From Clostridium_AM sp963780135 (lineage in GTDB: Bacteria; Bacillota; Clostridia; Clostridiales; Clostridiaceae), in assembly GCA_963780135.1 (NCBI GenBank), contig CAWAAR010000003.1, positions 1,674,001 to 1,738,000 of the forward strand: a stretch of 64,000 nt of DNA. Direction: 5' to 3'. Below, piece after piece: positions 15,994 through 25,366 of the stretch. The stretch's first letter is position 1; each line of letters opens with the position of its first letter. The translations under genes were made by a program, and so were the position numbers. The notes beneath the pieces are model-generated. The model saw only the letters and a list, made by a program, of their open reading frames with translations. It had not been told where the DNA came from and ran no database searches.

Positions 15994-17100
15994 ATGTCAA
16001 CTTTATCACTTAATGATATTGTAAATGTATCTGTTAGTGTTGGACCTGTGGCATCTGTAAGAACTGGATTTAATTTAGGATTAATTGTAGGAAAGTCAAA
16101 AGTTATAGATGTTGCTGCTAGAGTTAAGGTGTATTCAAAATTGGGGGATATGACAGCAGATGGATGGAAAGGAGAAGAACCTGAATATCTTGCAGCACAA
16201 ATATACTTTTCTCAAACCCCAAGACCTTTAAAATTGGCTATAGGTAGACAGGATGCAGATAATGAAACAGTTGTACAGGCAGTAACAGCATGTAGAAATG
16301 CTAATACAGAATGGTATGGATGTACAATATGCGGAGCACAAAAAGCAGATATTATAGCAACTGCAGCTTATATAGATTCAGCTTCACCAGAGTCTGCTTT
16401 TTTTTATACAACAGCTGATTCAGATGTACTTGCAGGAACAGCAGACAATGTAATGGATATATTACAAAAAAATAAGACACATAGAACTTTAGGACAGTAC
16501 TCAACAGAGGAAAATGCGGTAGTAGCAATCCTAGGATATGCTATGGGTGCTAATAATCAAACTGCTGGTAGCGTCTATGATTTAGCTTATAAATCAGAAG
16601 TAGGAATTTCGCCTGAACCATTAACTGGTACTCAAGTAACTAAAATAAAAAATTATAAAGGTAATGTCTATGTTAATAGGGGCTCAGTATATAATCTTTT
16701 TGAGGATGGAACTATGGCAGATGGAAGCTATTTTGATGAAGTTATTAATCTAGATATGTTAACAAATAATATTCAAGCTGCAATTATTAATGCATTTTCA
16801 ACTATGGCAAAAGTTCCTCAAACAGACGATGGTGTTGCAATGCTTACGAATGCTATAACAACACCTCTTGAAAAAGCTAGAACTATTGGATTTATAGCAC
16901 CAGGTATATGGAATACTGCAGGAGTACTTAGTGTAAAAACAGGGGATGTATTAAGCAGAGGATATACAATATTGTCAGACGTAGTAGCTAGTCAGTCCCA
17001 GGCTGATAGAGACACCAGAAAATCTCCACCAATTTATATACTAATCAAATTGGCTGGTGCAATACAAAATGTGGTAATAAACTTATTCGTAAATAGATAG
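15994..17100 (+). CDS. Tail sheath protein, DUF3383 family
   Basis: ATG 15994 follows AAAGGAGGG. The 368-residue protein shows the DUF3383 pattern: NDIVNVSVSVGPVASVRTGF, LGLIVGKSKVIDVAARVKVY, EYLAAQIYFSQTPRPLKLAI and a C-terminal IYILIKLAGAIQNVVINL. DUF3383 proteins form the contractile sheath, which defines this as a contractile-tailed phage. The stop is TAG, so TAG is a functional stop codon in this phage. Confidence 0.88.
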   Translation: MSTLSLNDIVNVSVSVGPVASVRTGFNLGLIVGKSKVIDVAARVKVYSKLGDMTADGWKGEEPEYLAAQIYFSQTPRPLKLAIGRQDADNETVVQAVTACRNANTEWYGCTICGAQKADIIATAAYIDSASPESAFFYTTADSDVLAGTADNVMDILQKNKTHRTLGQYSTEENAVVAILGYAMGANNQTAGSVYDLAYKSEVGISPEPLTGTQVTKIKNYKGNVYVNRGSVYNLFEDGTMADGSYFDEVINLDMLTNNIQAAIINAFSTMAKVPQTDDGVAMLTNAITTPLEKARTIGFIAPGIWNTAGVLSVKTGDVLSRGYTILSDVVASQSQADRDTRKSPPIYILIKLAGAIQNVVINLFVNR

Positions 17101-17111
17101 GAGGTTTAAAA

Positions 17112-17546
17112 ATGTTTACAACTTATAGTTTCCAAGATGTAAATATAGCTTTTGACTGTAACTCTGTGGGAGCTTCATCTTCCACAGGTGCGGGATTAGG
17201 AAGTATAAGTGTTGCTATGGCAGGAGAAAAAACAGTACATGAAGTAGCTGCAGATGGTTGTGTAATGATATCTAAAATACTAGGAAATAATGGTAATATA
17301 GTTATAACAATGCAGCAAACGTCTAAACTCCATAAATACCTTCTACGATGGTATAACTATATTAACAGTACTAGTACTGCAATATCTGAATGGGCAACTA
17401 TGAATATAACTATACAATCAAATAATTTAGGTGATATTACAAAATGTACAGGAGTATCACCACAAAAATTGCCAGATCGTCCTTATCAAGCACAAGGGCA
17501 ACAGGTAACATGGACATTAATGGCAGCTGAAATAACAGAAAGTTAA
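17112..17546 (+). CDS. Tail tube protein, DUF3277-like
   Basis: ATG 17112 has AGGAGG upstream across the sheath stop. The 144-residue protein is beta-rich (YSFQDVNIAFDCNSVG, GSISVAMAGEKTVHEVAADG, QQVTWTLMAAEITES). Its length, composition and position right after the sheath match DUF3277-type tube proteins. Confidence 0.8.
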   Translation: MFTTYSFQDVNIAFDCNSVGASSSTGAGLGSISVAMAGEKTVHEVAADGCVMISKILGNNGNIVITMQQTSKLHKYLLRWYNYINSTSTAISEWATMNITIQSNNLGDITKCTGVSPQKLPDRPYQAQGQQVTWTLMAAEITES

Positions 17547-17564
17547 GAGAGGAGAAATATATAA

Positions 17565-18029
17565 ATGGAACAAAAAGAATTATTTAAAGATATTGATATA
17601 GATGGACGTAAATTTAGACTTGGCAAATTTGATGCTAGAACTGGGTCATTTATGTTATTTAAAATGATGGGTATAATAGCCCCTATTTTTAAAAACATAA
17701 CAAAAGAAACAAAAGATAAAGAATTCGATATAGATGATATTAATTTAACAGAATTAATGTCATCTATATTTAGTTTGCCAGAGAAAGATTTTAAGTATAT
17801 TCAGGATAATTGTTTAAAAGCAACAAGAGAATTGTTACCAGGTAATGATCCGCAAATTTTAGATGAATTTGGAACTTACGGTGCAATAAATGTTGAATTT
17901 GATACAATGCTAGTACTCAATTTAACAGTACAGACTTTAATATTTAATTTATCTGGTTTTTTCAAAGGAAACCTCTTGGATTCGCTAACCAAGAGGTTGA
18001 ATACATTCCAGCAGAATTCCAAAATGTAG
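17565..18029 (+). CDS. Tail assembly chaperone, unshifted product (G-like)
   Basis: ATG 17565 follows GAGAGGAG. The 154-residue product begins with a beta domain (DIDGRKFRLGKFDARTGSFM) and ends SLTKRLNTFQQNSKM in frame 0. Proteins of this kind coat the tape measure during tail assembly. The 3' end carries a slippery site and hairpin giving an extended product, described in the 17565-18193 entry. Confidence 0.8.
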   Translation: MEQKELFKDIDIDGRKFRLGKFDARTGSFMLFKMMGIIAPIFKNITKETKDKEFDIDDINLTELMSSIFSLPEKDFKYIQDNCLKATRELLPGNDPQILDEFGTYGAINVEFDTMLVLNLTVQTLIFNLSGFFKGNLLDSLTKRLNTFQQNSKM

Positions 18030-18193
18030 ATGCATTTTTATATGCTCCTGTTATAGCTAAAATATGGAATCAGCATGAGCTGTGGGATGGGACTTATACT
18101 CTTGATGATTTACTAGATGCACATGAAATATTAGCAGTAACACATGAAAATGAGCGCCGAGCATATGAAGCATCAAAAAGGGAGGTGAATTAA
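17565..18193 (+). CDS. Tail assembly chaperone, -1 frameshift product (GT-like)
   Basis: The ribosome can slip back one base at T TTT TTC (17957-17963), giving 133 residues of the frame 0 protein followed by 76 residues of the -1 frame, ending at TAA 18191-18193 directly before the tape measure TTG. The -1 extension reads sensibly (DAFLYAPVIAKIWNQHELWD, LLDAHEILAVTHENERRAYE) and has no start codon of its own. This is the lambda G/GT arrangement known for many tailed phages. Slippage is predicted from sequence. Confidence 0.82.
17957..17998 (+). promoter_or_regulatory. Programmed -1 ribosomal frameshift signal
   Basis: The heptamer T-TTT-TTC is in the correct phase (GGT TTT TTC). After a 6-nt spacer (AAAGGA), AACCTCTTGG (17970-17979) pairs perfectly with CCAAGAGGTT (17989-17998) across a 9-nt loop. 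Heptamer, short spacer and stable stem are the textbook elements. Confidence 0.88.
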
Positions 18194-20383
18194 TTGTCTT
18201 TGGATTTAATAAAACAATATCTAGTAGGTATAGGATTTAATGTAGATTCATCTTCACTTGGAAAAGCAAAGCAATGCATGAACGAGGCTGAAAAGTCAGT
18301 AAAAAGTTTTGCCAAAAATAACATTAAAGGTATGTCTGATACAAATGAATCTATGAAAGATATAAGTTCCATAATGAAATCTTCATTGGGTTCTATTCCA
18401 AAACTTTTCCCTGAAATAAATAGTAATCTAGGAAAATTTGTTGTATATGTAGGTTTAATAAAGCAAGTTTTAAATAATTTTTCTAAGGCAGCAAAAAAGG
18501 ATATGGAGGATGCATCTAAATCAGTAGAATCTTTTTCAAAGAAAGGCAAAACACCAGCAGCATCGTTTTACAATGAAACAAAAGAATATATGAATAAGGT
18601 TGAAAAATCATTAAAAGATTTTGTTGAAAAGGCTTCTAAAAATATATCTAATATAAAAACATCTTTAAAAAATAATAATACTTTTAAAGATGTTTCAAAA
18701 CTTTTCCCTAAAATAAAAGATCCTTTTAAAGACATAATTAAAAATGTAAATAAATTTAAAACCACATTAAATGATGTTTCTAAGAAAATAAAAATGAGCA
18801 TGAAAGAATCAAGCAAAAGTGTAGAGGGTTTTTCTATAAAGGGTGAAAGTTCCATAAAAATGTTTGCTAAAAAGATAAAAGAATATTTAGATAGAGGAAA
18901 AATTTTAGTAAAAGATTTTGTTAAGAATATAAGTAGGGAAATGTCATTTTTAAAATTAAGCTCTAATTTTAATTCAGTAGGTAATATTAATAAACTTTTT
19001 CCAGATGTGCAAGCTCCATTCGGGAAGATTTCTAATGGCATAAAGTCACTAAAGGGAGCAGGAAATGATTATTCTAAATCTACAATTAAAGATATGAGTA
19101 TGGCTAAATCTTCAGTAAAAGGTTTAGCATCAGAAGGCGGAGCAGCAATAAAAAGCTTTGCAGGGATAACAGTGTCATCTATAACAACAATAATTGCTGC
19201 CGTTGCTGCTCTTATAGTTGCAGGTGCTGGAATATATAAATTCTTAAGCTCATTAGCAAAAAAAGATTTAGAATATGAAAAATTAGCTAGACAGTTATGG
19301 ACTACAAAAGAAAATGCTAAAGAAATAGATATGGCACTAAAAACCATGGGCGTTACTATGAAGGATTTATGGTTAAGTCCAGAACTATTAAAACAATTTA
19401 ATCAGTTGAGAAAAGATTCAGCACAGTTAAAATTACCCAAAGAGTATTCAGAAAATCTTAAAATTGTAAGAGACATAGGATTTGAGTTTCAGAGGCTTAA
19501 GCAATTAGGGACATTAGCTTTTCAATGGATAGGTATGTATATATTAAAATATGCAGCTGGGCCATTAGCAGATATTCATCAAGCTTTGCACAAATTCAAT
19601 GATGGATTAGTAAGCAAAATACCATCAATAGCTAAAGTTATTGGTACTGCATTAGGAATTGTATTTAGAGTTATTGTAATAATAGTAGAAACATTAGGTT
19701 TTGCATTCAATCTTATAGGTAAAATATTTAACTTCATAGGTAAATTAGCAGATAAAGTGTCAGGTCCTCTGAAAAAGATAATAGAAATTATTGCTTTAAT
19801 AGGAGTAGCAATAGCATCAGGACCAGTTGGAGCTGTAATAGGTTTAATACTCGTGATAGATGATTTATTTACTGCGATAAGAGGTGGTAAATCTGTAATA
19901 GGAAGTGTATTTGGATCTTTAAAAGATAAAGCCAAGAGTGCTTATAGCAGTATATCAAATGGATATAAGAATATGAAAAAGAGTTTTCATGACAGAATGA
20001 AAAATATAGGCAGTGATTGGGATTACTATTGGAATAAAGCAAAAGGAGTTTTAGAAAAGCTAGAAGATAAGGCTAAAAAAACATGGGCTAAAATTAAGGA
20101 ATGGTCGAAAGGTATATGGGATAAGGCTAAAGATAAAGCAACTGATTTAGGTAGTAAAGTAAAAGATTTTTCAGCAAAAGTTTCTGTAAATCATTCCATA
20201 CCTGCAGGGTACTTAACATCTAATAATACATCTAATAGTAATAGTGTGTCTAATAGCAATAATAAGAATAGTACTACAAATAATATTAATGTGTATGGCT
20301 CAAATGCACAGGCTACAGCTAATGCAGTAAGTAATAAGCTTACTACTGGTATAGGTATTAGAAATATGCAGGGGGTATATTAA
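18194..20383 (+). CDS. Tape measure protein with threefold internal repeat
   Basis: TTG 18194 follows GGGAGGTGAATTAA. The 729-residue protein is helical, with a hydrophobic segment at about 324-350 (ITVSSITTIIAAVAALIVAG) and another near 525-555. Residues 71-320 contain three diverged copies of a roughly 98-residue unit, each marked by KLFP (at 70, 169 and 267) and followed about 40 residues later by SKSVE-FS-KG-like text. It sets tail length. The last base overlaps the next start. Confidence 0.88.
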   Translation: MSLDLIKQYLVGIGFNVDSSSLGKAKQCMNEAEKSVKSFAKNNIKGMSDTNESMKDISSIMKSSLGSIPKLFPEINSNLGKFVVYVGLIKQVLNNFSKAAKKDMEDASKSVESFSKKGKTPAASFYNETKEYMNKVEKSLKDFVEKASKNISNIKTSLKNNNTFKDVSKLFPKIKDPFKDIIKNVNKFKTTLNDVSKKIKMSMKESSKSVEGFSIKGESSIKMFAKKIKEYLDRGKILVKDFVKNISREMSFLKLSSNFNSVGNINKLFPDVQAPFGKISNGIKSLKGAGNDYSKSTIKDMSMAKSSVKGLASEGGAAIKSFAGITVSSITTIIAAVAALIVAGAGIYKFLSSLAKKDLEYEKLARQLWTTKENAKEIDMALKTMGVTMKDLWLSPELLKQFNQLRKDSAQLKLPKEYSENLKIVRDIGFEFQRLKQLGTLAFQWIGMYILKYAAGPLADIHQALHKFNDGLVSKIPSIAKVIGTALGIVFRVIVIIVETLGFAFNLIGKIFNFIGKLADKVSGPLKKIIEIIALIGVAIASGPVGAVIGLILVIDDLFTAIRGGKSVIGSVFGSLKDKAKSAYSSISNGYKNMKKSFHDRMKNIGSDWDYYWNKAKGVLEKLEDKAKKTWAKIKEWSKGIWDKAKDKATDLGSKVKDFSAKVSVNHSIPAGYLTSNNTSNSNSVSNSNNKNSTTNNINVYGSNAQATANAVSNKLTTGIGIRNMQGVY

Positions 20384-20904
20384 TGGCTAAAGCACAAACC
20401 TATTTTGATACTCAATTAGGACAATTTGTTTTTGATGCTTTTTTTAATATACAACATGATACAAGCTTAAAAATAACAGAGCACCCAATACAAACAGGTG
20501 CAGATGTAAGTGATCATGCTTATATGGAAGCAAAGCAGCTTACATTCGATATAGGTATGAGTGATGTTATGGATAGTGTAATAGATGGACAATTTAGTGA
20601 TAATAATTCCAGATCCGTAAGTGCTTATAATGTACTTAGAAAATTACAAGAACAAAAGTTGCCAGTAAATGTAACTACTCGTCTAGGTGTGTATAATAAT
20701 ATGCTTATTGAAACCATATCATCAGGTGATGATTGTAAAACAGCAAATGGATTAAGAGCTACTGTAACGATGAAAGAAATATTTGTAGTAGAGGTTACTA
20801 AGGTTAAAGTATCAGCTAGACCTCAGAAGAGTGAAGAAACTAATAATGGAGATCAGAAAGCACAAAAAGCAGATGAGAGCTTACTATCTGGATTTTTAAA
20901 GTAG
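20383..20904 (+). CDS. Dit-like baseplate/tail protein
   Basis: ATG 20383 overlaps the tape measure stop. The 173-residue protein has ITEHPIQTGADVSDHAYMEA, QLTFDIGMSDVMDSV, LPVNVTTRLGVYNNMLIETI and ATVTMKEIFVVEVTKVKV, the pattern of Dit-like proteins that form the first ring of the baseplate. It is followed by the plug and hub genes. Confidence 0.75.
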   Translation: MAKAQTYFDTQLGQFVFDAFFNIQHDTSLKITEHPIQTGADVSDHAYMEAKQLTFDIGMSDVMDSVIDGQFSDNNSRSVSAYNVLRKLQEQKLPVNVTTRLGVYNNMLIETISSGDDCKTANGLRATVTMKEIFVVEVTKVKVSARPQKSEETNNGDQKAQKADESLLSGFLK

Positions 20905-20917
20905 GAGGTGTTGGAAG

Positions 20918-21241
20918 TTGTATATAATACCATTAACAACTGATCCAAATCAGACTTTTAGCAGCACTATTCCCATAGATAATAAAAAAATTACTCTGTA
21001 CTTCTTTTTGAGATATAACACAGAAGCTAAATATTGGATTATGGATGTATCAGATTCAAAAAGAAATAAAATTCTTGATTCAATGCCTTTAATATGTGGA
21101 GGTAATTTGTTAGAACAATATAGCTATTTAAATATAGGTTCAGCCTATATAGTTAAAGTTGATAAAACATTATTAAGTGATAGACCTGATGAATATAATT
21201 TAGGCACTGATTTTGTATTAGTTTGGAGTGATACTGTATGA
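20918..21241 (+). CDS. Baseplate plug protein (Pam3 gp18-like)
   Basis: TTG 20918 has AGGAGGTG at the correct 7-nt spacing. The 107-residue beta-rich protein (ITLYFFLRYNTEAKYWIMDV, GTDFVLVWSD) resembles the small plug proteins next to hub genes in contractile phages. Its end overlaps the hub start by 4 nt (ATGA). Confidence 0.7.
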   Translation: MYIIPLTTDPNQTFSSTIPIDNKKITLYFFLRYNTEAKYWIMDVSDSKRNKILDSMPLICGGNLLEQYSYLNIGSAYIVKVDKTLLSDRPDEYNLGTDFVLVWSDTV

Positions 21242-23193
21242 CAAATCAAGAATTTATAAATTCACTTATAGTAGCAGCGCAATCAGGCTATAAAAAATAT
21301 GGAATTTTACCTTCTGTGACTATAGCTCAAGCAATAAATGAGTCAGGTTGGGGGAAATCTAGACTGGCTCAAACTGACTATAATCTTTTTGGAATTAAGT
21401 TTCCAGGAAATCATGATCCTTCATTAAAAGTTACTCAAGGATCTTGGGCTACTGATGATGGTGGTTATTATGCACACTATTCTTCAACTGGTGACTCAGT
21501 TGAAGATCATGGATTTTTCTTGAAAAATAATTCTCGGTATGCTGCAGCTATAGGATTAAAAGATGCAAGTGCTCAGGTTAAAGCAATAGCTGATGCTGGA
21601 TATGCTACTGAATCAGATTATTACCAAGTAACTATGCAAATAGTAAAGGATAATAATCTAACACAATATGACTCAGGGTCATATACAGGTGCTCCAAGTG
21701 CTAATACACAACAAACAATTACTATTGAGAGTACTAACTATGAGGTAGTAAAGGGTAGCGAAACAAAAGGAGATATTCTTTATGGTAGAAGATACAGAAT
21801 TGTTGTAAGTGATAAAGCAGGAAATGCTTTAAATGTTTCACAACTAAGGTGTACTTTTTCCATTGTTAAAACTATACAGATGGAACCTAATTATTCAGAA
21901 ATAACTATTTATAACCTTAATTCTGAGACGGAAAATGCAATAATGATGAATGGTTCAAGAGTAACAGTAGAGGCAGGATATGAAGGCAAACAATTTGGAA
22001 TTATTTTTGATGGTGATATGCTTCAGACGGTAAGAGAAAAAGAAGAGGGAACTACTTATGTACTTACTATAGTGGCACTAGATAGTGACAGAGCCATTAA
22101 TTTTGATATAGCTAACTATTCTATACTTAAGGGTCAGACAGCAAGAGCTATAACAGAACACATAGTAAATAAAGCACAATATCCTATTTCGCTAGGAAGT
22201 ATATCAGATTCATTAGATGAAACAAAACTTACTCGCGGAAAAGTTTTGTTTGGAAAATCAAGCGATTATTTAAGACAAATATCGAAAAGTCACGATGCAC
22301 AATATTATATGGAAGATGGGAAAGCAAATATTATTAAAATGGATGATTTACCTGAAGGAGAGATATTTGATTTAAGCCCAACATCTGGGTTAGTTGGTAC
22401 TCCAGAGCAAAGTGAGTATGGCATATCTGGACAATGTTTGTTGAATCCTGCAATAAAAATAAATAGCCTTATACATGTAGATAATAGTTTAGTTAGAGCG
22501 AAAAAATTAGATATTAATGGAGGTGGATCTAATCCTAATCAACCACCCCCAAGTAGTGGGAGTGGAAGCACAGACACTAGAAACAAGATTATAGCAGAAG
22601 CAAAAAAAATTTGTGATGATCCTAATGTTCAATACAGCCAAGAAAACAGAGGACAGACTGTAGGTGGAATAACATACTGGGATTGTTCTTCCTTCGCAAA
22701 ACATTGCTATGAGGTAGCAGGACTTTCAATTGTAGATATAACAGGACCCCAATACAACCAGGTTGCAAATGAAGGAGGAAAGTTTATATCTCAGTCAGAA
22801 GCGTTACCAGGAGATTTGGTATTTTGGGGGAAAGGAGATGCATGTCACCATATCGCTATTTATGCTGGTAATGGGTATCTGTATGCTGCAAGAGGTAGAG
22901 ATGGTAAAGCACCAGCAGACCAAGTTGCATATCATCCATTGTATGGATCTCCCGATTTTGGAAGACCTAAATGCTTATGTGATGCAGACAATGGACAACC
23001 ACCCAGTAGTAATACAAATAGCTCTAGTAGTTCTAATAGCAATCAAGCGCCACCATTCAGAGCTCTAGATAAAGATGGTATATATAGAGTTATAAAAATG
23101 ACCTATCAAGGAGACACAAGAGGTGATGATTGGTACTGCAATTTTGAGACGATTACACAGGTAGGCGGAGTAATACCTGCAGTAACAAGTTAA
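21238..23193 (+). CDS. Baseplate hub with two peptidoglycan hydrolase domains (GH73 and NlpC/P60)
   Basis: 651 residues. Residues 1-145 are a glucosaminidase of GH73 type (SVTIAQAINESGWGKSRLAQ with the catalytic Glu, YNLFGIKFPG). Residues about 155-420 are an XkdQ/gp27-like hub (LRCTFSIVKTIQMEPNYSEI, SDYLRQISKSHDAQYYMEDG). Residues about 440-580 are an NlpC/P60 endopeptidase with D482-C483 (YWDCSSFAKH) and H538 (HHIAIYAGNG). The last 45 residues (GIYRVIKMTYQGDTRGDDWY) return to hub sequence, so the peptidase is inserted within the hub. It would cut glycan and peptide during DNA injection. Confidence 0.88.
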   Translation: MTNQEFINSLIVAAQSGYKKYGILPSVTIAQAINESGWGKSRLAQTDYNLFGIKFPGNHDPSLKVTQGSWATDDGGYYAHYSSTGDSVEDHGFFLKNNSRYAAAIGLKDASAQVKAIADAGYATESDYYQVTMQIVKDNNLTQYDSGSYTGAPSANTQQTITIESTNYEVVKGSETKGDILYGRRYRIVVSDKAGNALNVSQLRCTFSIVKTIQMEPNYSEITIYNLNSETENAIMMNGSRVTVEAGYEGKQFGIIFDGDMLQTVREKEEGTTYVLTIVALDSDRAINFDIANYSILKGQTARAITEHIVNKAQYPISLGSISDSLDETKLTRGKVLFGKSSDYLRQISKSHDAQYYMEDGKANIIKMDDLPEGEIFDLSPTSGLVGTPEQSEYGISGQCLLNPAIKINSLIHVDNSLVRAKKLDINGGGSNPNQPPPSSGSGSTDTRNKIIAEAKKICDDPNVQYSQENRGQTVGGITYWDCSSFAKHCYEVAGLSIVDITGPQYNQVANEGGKFISQSEALPGDLVFWGKGDACHHIAIYAGNGYLYAARGRDGKAPADQVAYHPLYGSPDFGRPKCLCDADNGQPPSSNTNSSSSSNSNQAPPFRALDKDGIYRVIKMTYQGDTRGDDWYCNFETITQVGGVIPAVTS

Positions 23194-23205
23194 GGAGTTG
23201 ATAGA

Positions 23206-23799
23206 ATGAGAAATATAGCTGAAATATGTTGTTCAAAAGATGAATTAAACAGAAGAATGGGCGAAAACTGGCAAAGTAATTTAAGAGTTGCTGCACCAGG
23301 AATAATAGAAAGTTTTGATCCAAAAACACAAACTGTTACTGTGCAATTAGCTATAAGAGAACATATAAGAAAGGAAGATTTATCTCAAGAGTGGGTGAAT
23401 CTTCCTTTGTTATTAGATGTACCCATAGTTATTCCACGAGCAGGAGGATTTACACTTACTATGCCTATTAAAAAAGGGGATGAATGCCTGGTTATATTTT
23501 CAGATATGTGTATAGATGCTTGGTTTTCTCTTAGTGGAGTTCAAAATCAAATTGAAAAGCGCAGACATGACCTTTCGGATGGATTTGCAGTATTAGGCAC
23601 ATGGAGTCAACCCAATGTAATAAAAAATTATTCTACAGATTCTGCAGAGCTAAGAACAACTAGTGGTAATACTAAAATATCTTTAAAAGAAGATGAAATA
23701 GAATTAATTTCACAAACTGTAAAAATTAATGGAGTTAACTTTAATAATCATATACATAATGCACCTTATGGCGGTGGTCAAACTAGTGGACCAAGTTAG
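23206..23799 (+). CDS. Membrane-puncturing spike protein, Gp138-like
   Basis: ATG 23206 follows AAGGAG. The 197-residue protein has an OB-fold N-terminal region (APGIIESFDPKTQTVTVQLA, LLLDVPIVIPRAGGF) and ends FNNHIHNAPYGGGQTSGPS. The HxH-type tip with a GG-x-TSGP tail is typical of Gp138/gpV-like spikes, where histidines bind iron at the needle tip. Confidence 0.85.
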   Translation: MRNIAEICCSKDELNRRMGENWQSNLRVAAPGIIESFDPKTQTVTVQLAIREHIRKEDLSQEWVNLPLLLDVPIVIPRAGGFTLTMPIKKGDECLVIFSDMCIDAWFSLSGVQNQIEKRRHDLSDGFAVLGTWSQPNVIKNYSTDSAELRTTSGNTKISLKEDEIELISQTVKINGVNFNNHIHNAPYGGGQTSGPS

Positions 23800-23807
23800 G
23801 AGGTTTT

Positions 23808-24164
23808 ATGAGATATAGAATATTAGATCAGAATGGAGATTATTCTTTTGGCAGAGGACAACAGAATCTTACCTATGGTACTTATGCCGTAAGTCAAGCA
23901 ATTAAAACAAGACTAGCACTACTTAAAAATGAATGGTGGGAAAATTTAGAAGAAGGGCTGCCACTTTATCAGGATATTTTAGGAAAATCAGGATCAATAG
24001 ATAGACTAACCATAGTTGAATTATTAATAAAAAAAACTATAGGAGAAACACCAGATGTAATAGGCATTAAGAGTTTTGATAGTACTTATAAAGATAAAGT
24101 ATATACTTTTAACTGCGTAGCAGAAACAAAATATGGAGATGCTACAGTAGCAAAAAGTTTTTAG
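23808..24164 (+). CDS. Baseplate wedge protein, gp25/W-like
   Basis: ATG 23808 follows AGGAGG. The 118-residue protein (DYSFGRGQQNLTYGTYAVSQ, WENLEEGLPLYQDILGKSG) matches the small lysozyme-like wedge family (gp25) that joins the sheath to the baseplate. It lies directly before the baseplate J gene, the usual order. Confidence 0.8.
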   Translation: MRYRILDQNGDYSFGRGQQNLTYGTYAVSQAIKTRLALLKNEWWENLEEGLPLYQDILGKSGSIDRLTIVELLIKKTIGETPDVIGIKSFDSTYKDKVYTFNCVAETKYGDATVAKSF

Positions 24165-24179
24165 AAGGGAGTTGGTAAG

Positions 24180-25355
24180 ATGGCATATTTTGCTCCTTAC
24201 ATAGATGCAACAGGTCTTCACATTCCAACTTATATTGATACAAGAGATCAACTAATATCTGATGCAAAGCAAATATTTGGACAAGACATTTATTTAGGTA
24301 TAGACAGCCAAGACTATCAATGGATAGCAACTGTGTCAGAAAAAATTTATGACGCTTTTCAACTTGCGCAATTGGTATATAACAATAGAGGACCTAATGT
24401 TGCTATAGGTAGTGGATTGGATTCTATAATAAAAATAAATGGCATAAAAAGAAAGACTGAAACTTATAGTAAATGCCAAGTTACAGTTTCAGGGACACCA
24501 AGAACTATCATTAATAATGGAATAGCACTGGACAAAGGTAATATAAAATGGGAGTTACCTCCTTCTATTACTATACCAAGTACAGGAACTATAGATGTAC
24601 TAGCAACATGTGAAATACCTGGACCTATTGTAGCAAATCCTGGAGATATTACGAGTATTTTTAATCCTACTTATGGATGAAATGGAGTTTATAATTCTCA
24701 AAATGGTTCTTTAGGTTCAAATATAGAAGATGACAGTTTATTAAGGACAAGGCAATCTAAAAGCACTGCTCAACCAAGCAGAACTGTGCTAGAAGGCACA
24801 AAAGGTGCCATAGCTCAGATAACTGGAGTAACAAGGTCAAAAGTGTATGAAAATGATACTGGTGAAATAGATACTAATGGGTTGCCCCCACATAGTATCA
24901 CATGTGTTGTAGAAGGTGGGGATGATTTAGCAATAGCAAATGCAATATTTATCCATAAGGGACCAGGTTGTTATACTAATGGAACTTCAAGTATTAATGT
25001 TACAGATGAAACAGGTCAAGAAACACCTATCAGATTTTCTAGACCTGCTTATATAGATATTGTTGGAACTGTTAATATTAAACAGATAAATGGGTATACT
25101 ACAGCAACTACAGATGCCATTAAAAAGAATTTGCAGGATTATCTTGATTCTATGGATATAGGCAGCAATTTAGCAATATCATCTTTGTGGGGAATTGCTT
25201 TAATGGCTATGCCAAGTTTAGCAAATCCAATGTACTCTATAACATCTATTACAGCATCAAGATTAGGTGATCCTCAAGGGAGTTCTGATATAAACATGAA
25301 ATATAACGAAGTTTGCAGAGGTAATATAAATAATATTACTGCAAATGTAAGTTAG
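24180..25355 (+). pseudogene. Baseplate J-like protein interrupted by an in-frame TGA
   Basis: ATG 24180 follows AAGGGAG. The frame is coherent from 24180 to TAG 25353-25355 (391 codons) except for TGA at 24678-24680. The text around it is IFNPTYG-stop-NGVYNSQNGSLG; baseplate J proteins usually have a Trp here (P-T-x-G-W), so TGG to TGA is the likely change. Upstream is the J N-terminus (YIDATGLHIPTYIDTRDQLI), downstream LLRTRQSKSTAQPSRT and the C-terminal domain. The fragment 24681-25355 has no ribosome binding site near its first GTG (24786). Baseplate J is essential for wedge assembly, so this should disable the phage unless the TGA is read through or is a sequence error. Confidence 0.85.
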
Positions 25356-25366
25356 AAGGTGTTTTA

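Noticed and set aside
22763..23068. Second plus-strand frame within the hub gene
   Set aside because: It overlaps the clear NlpC/P60 coding frame and is full of Met and His typical of an off-frame shadow, although AAGGAGG-like bases occur near it.
24678..24680. Selenocysteine at the TGA in baseplate J
   Set aside because: The family has Trp at this point and no SECIS-like hairpin was evident just downstream. A TGG to TGA change is simpler.
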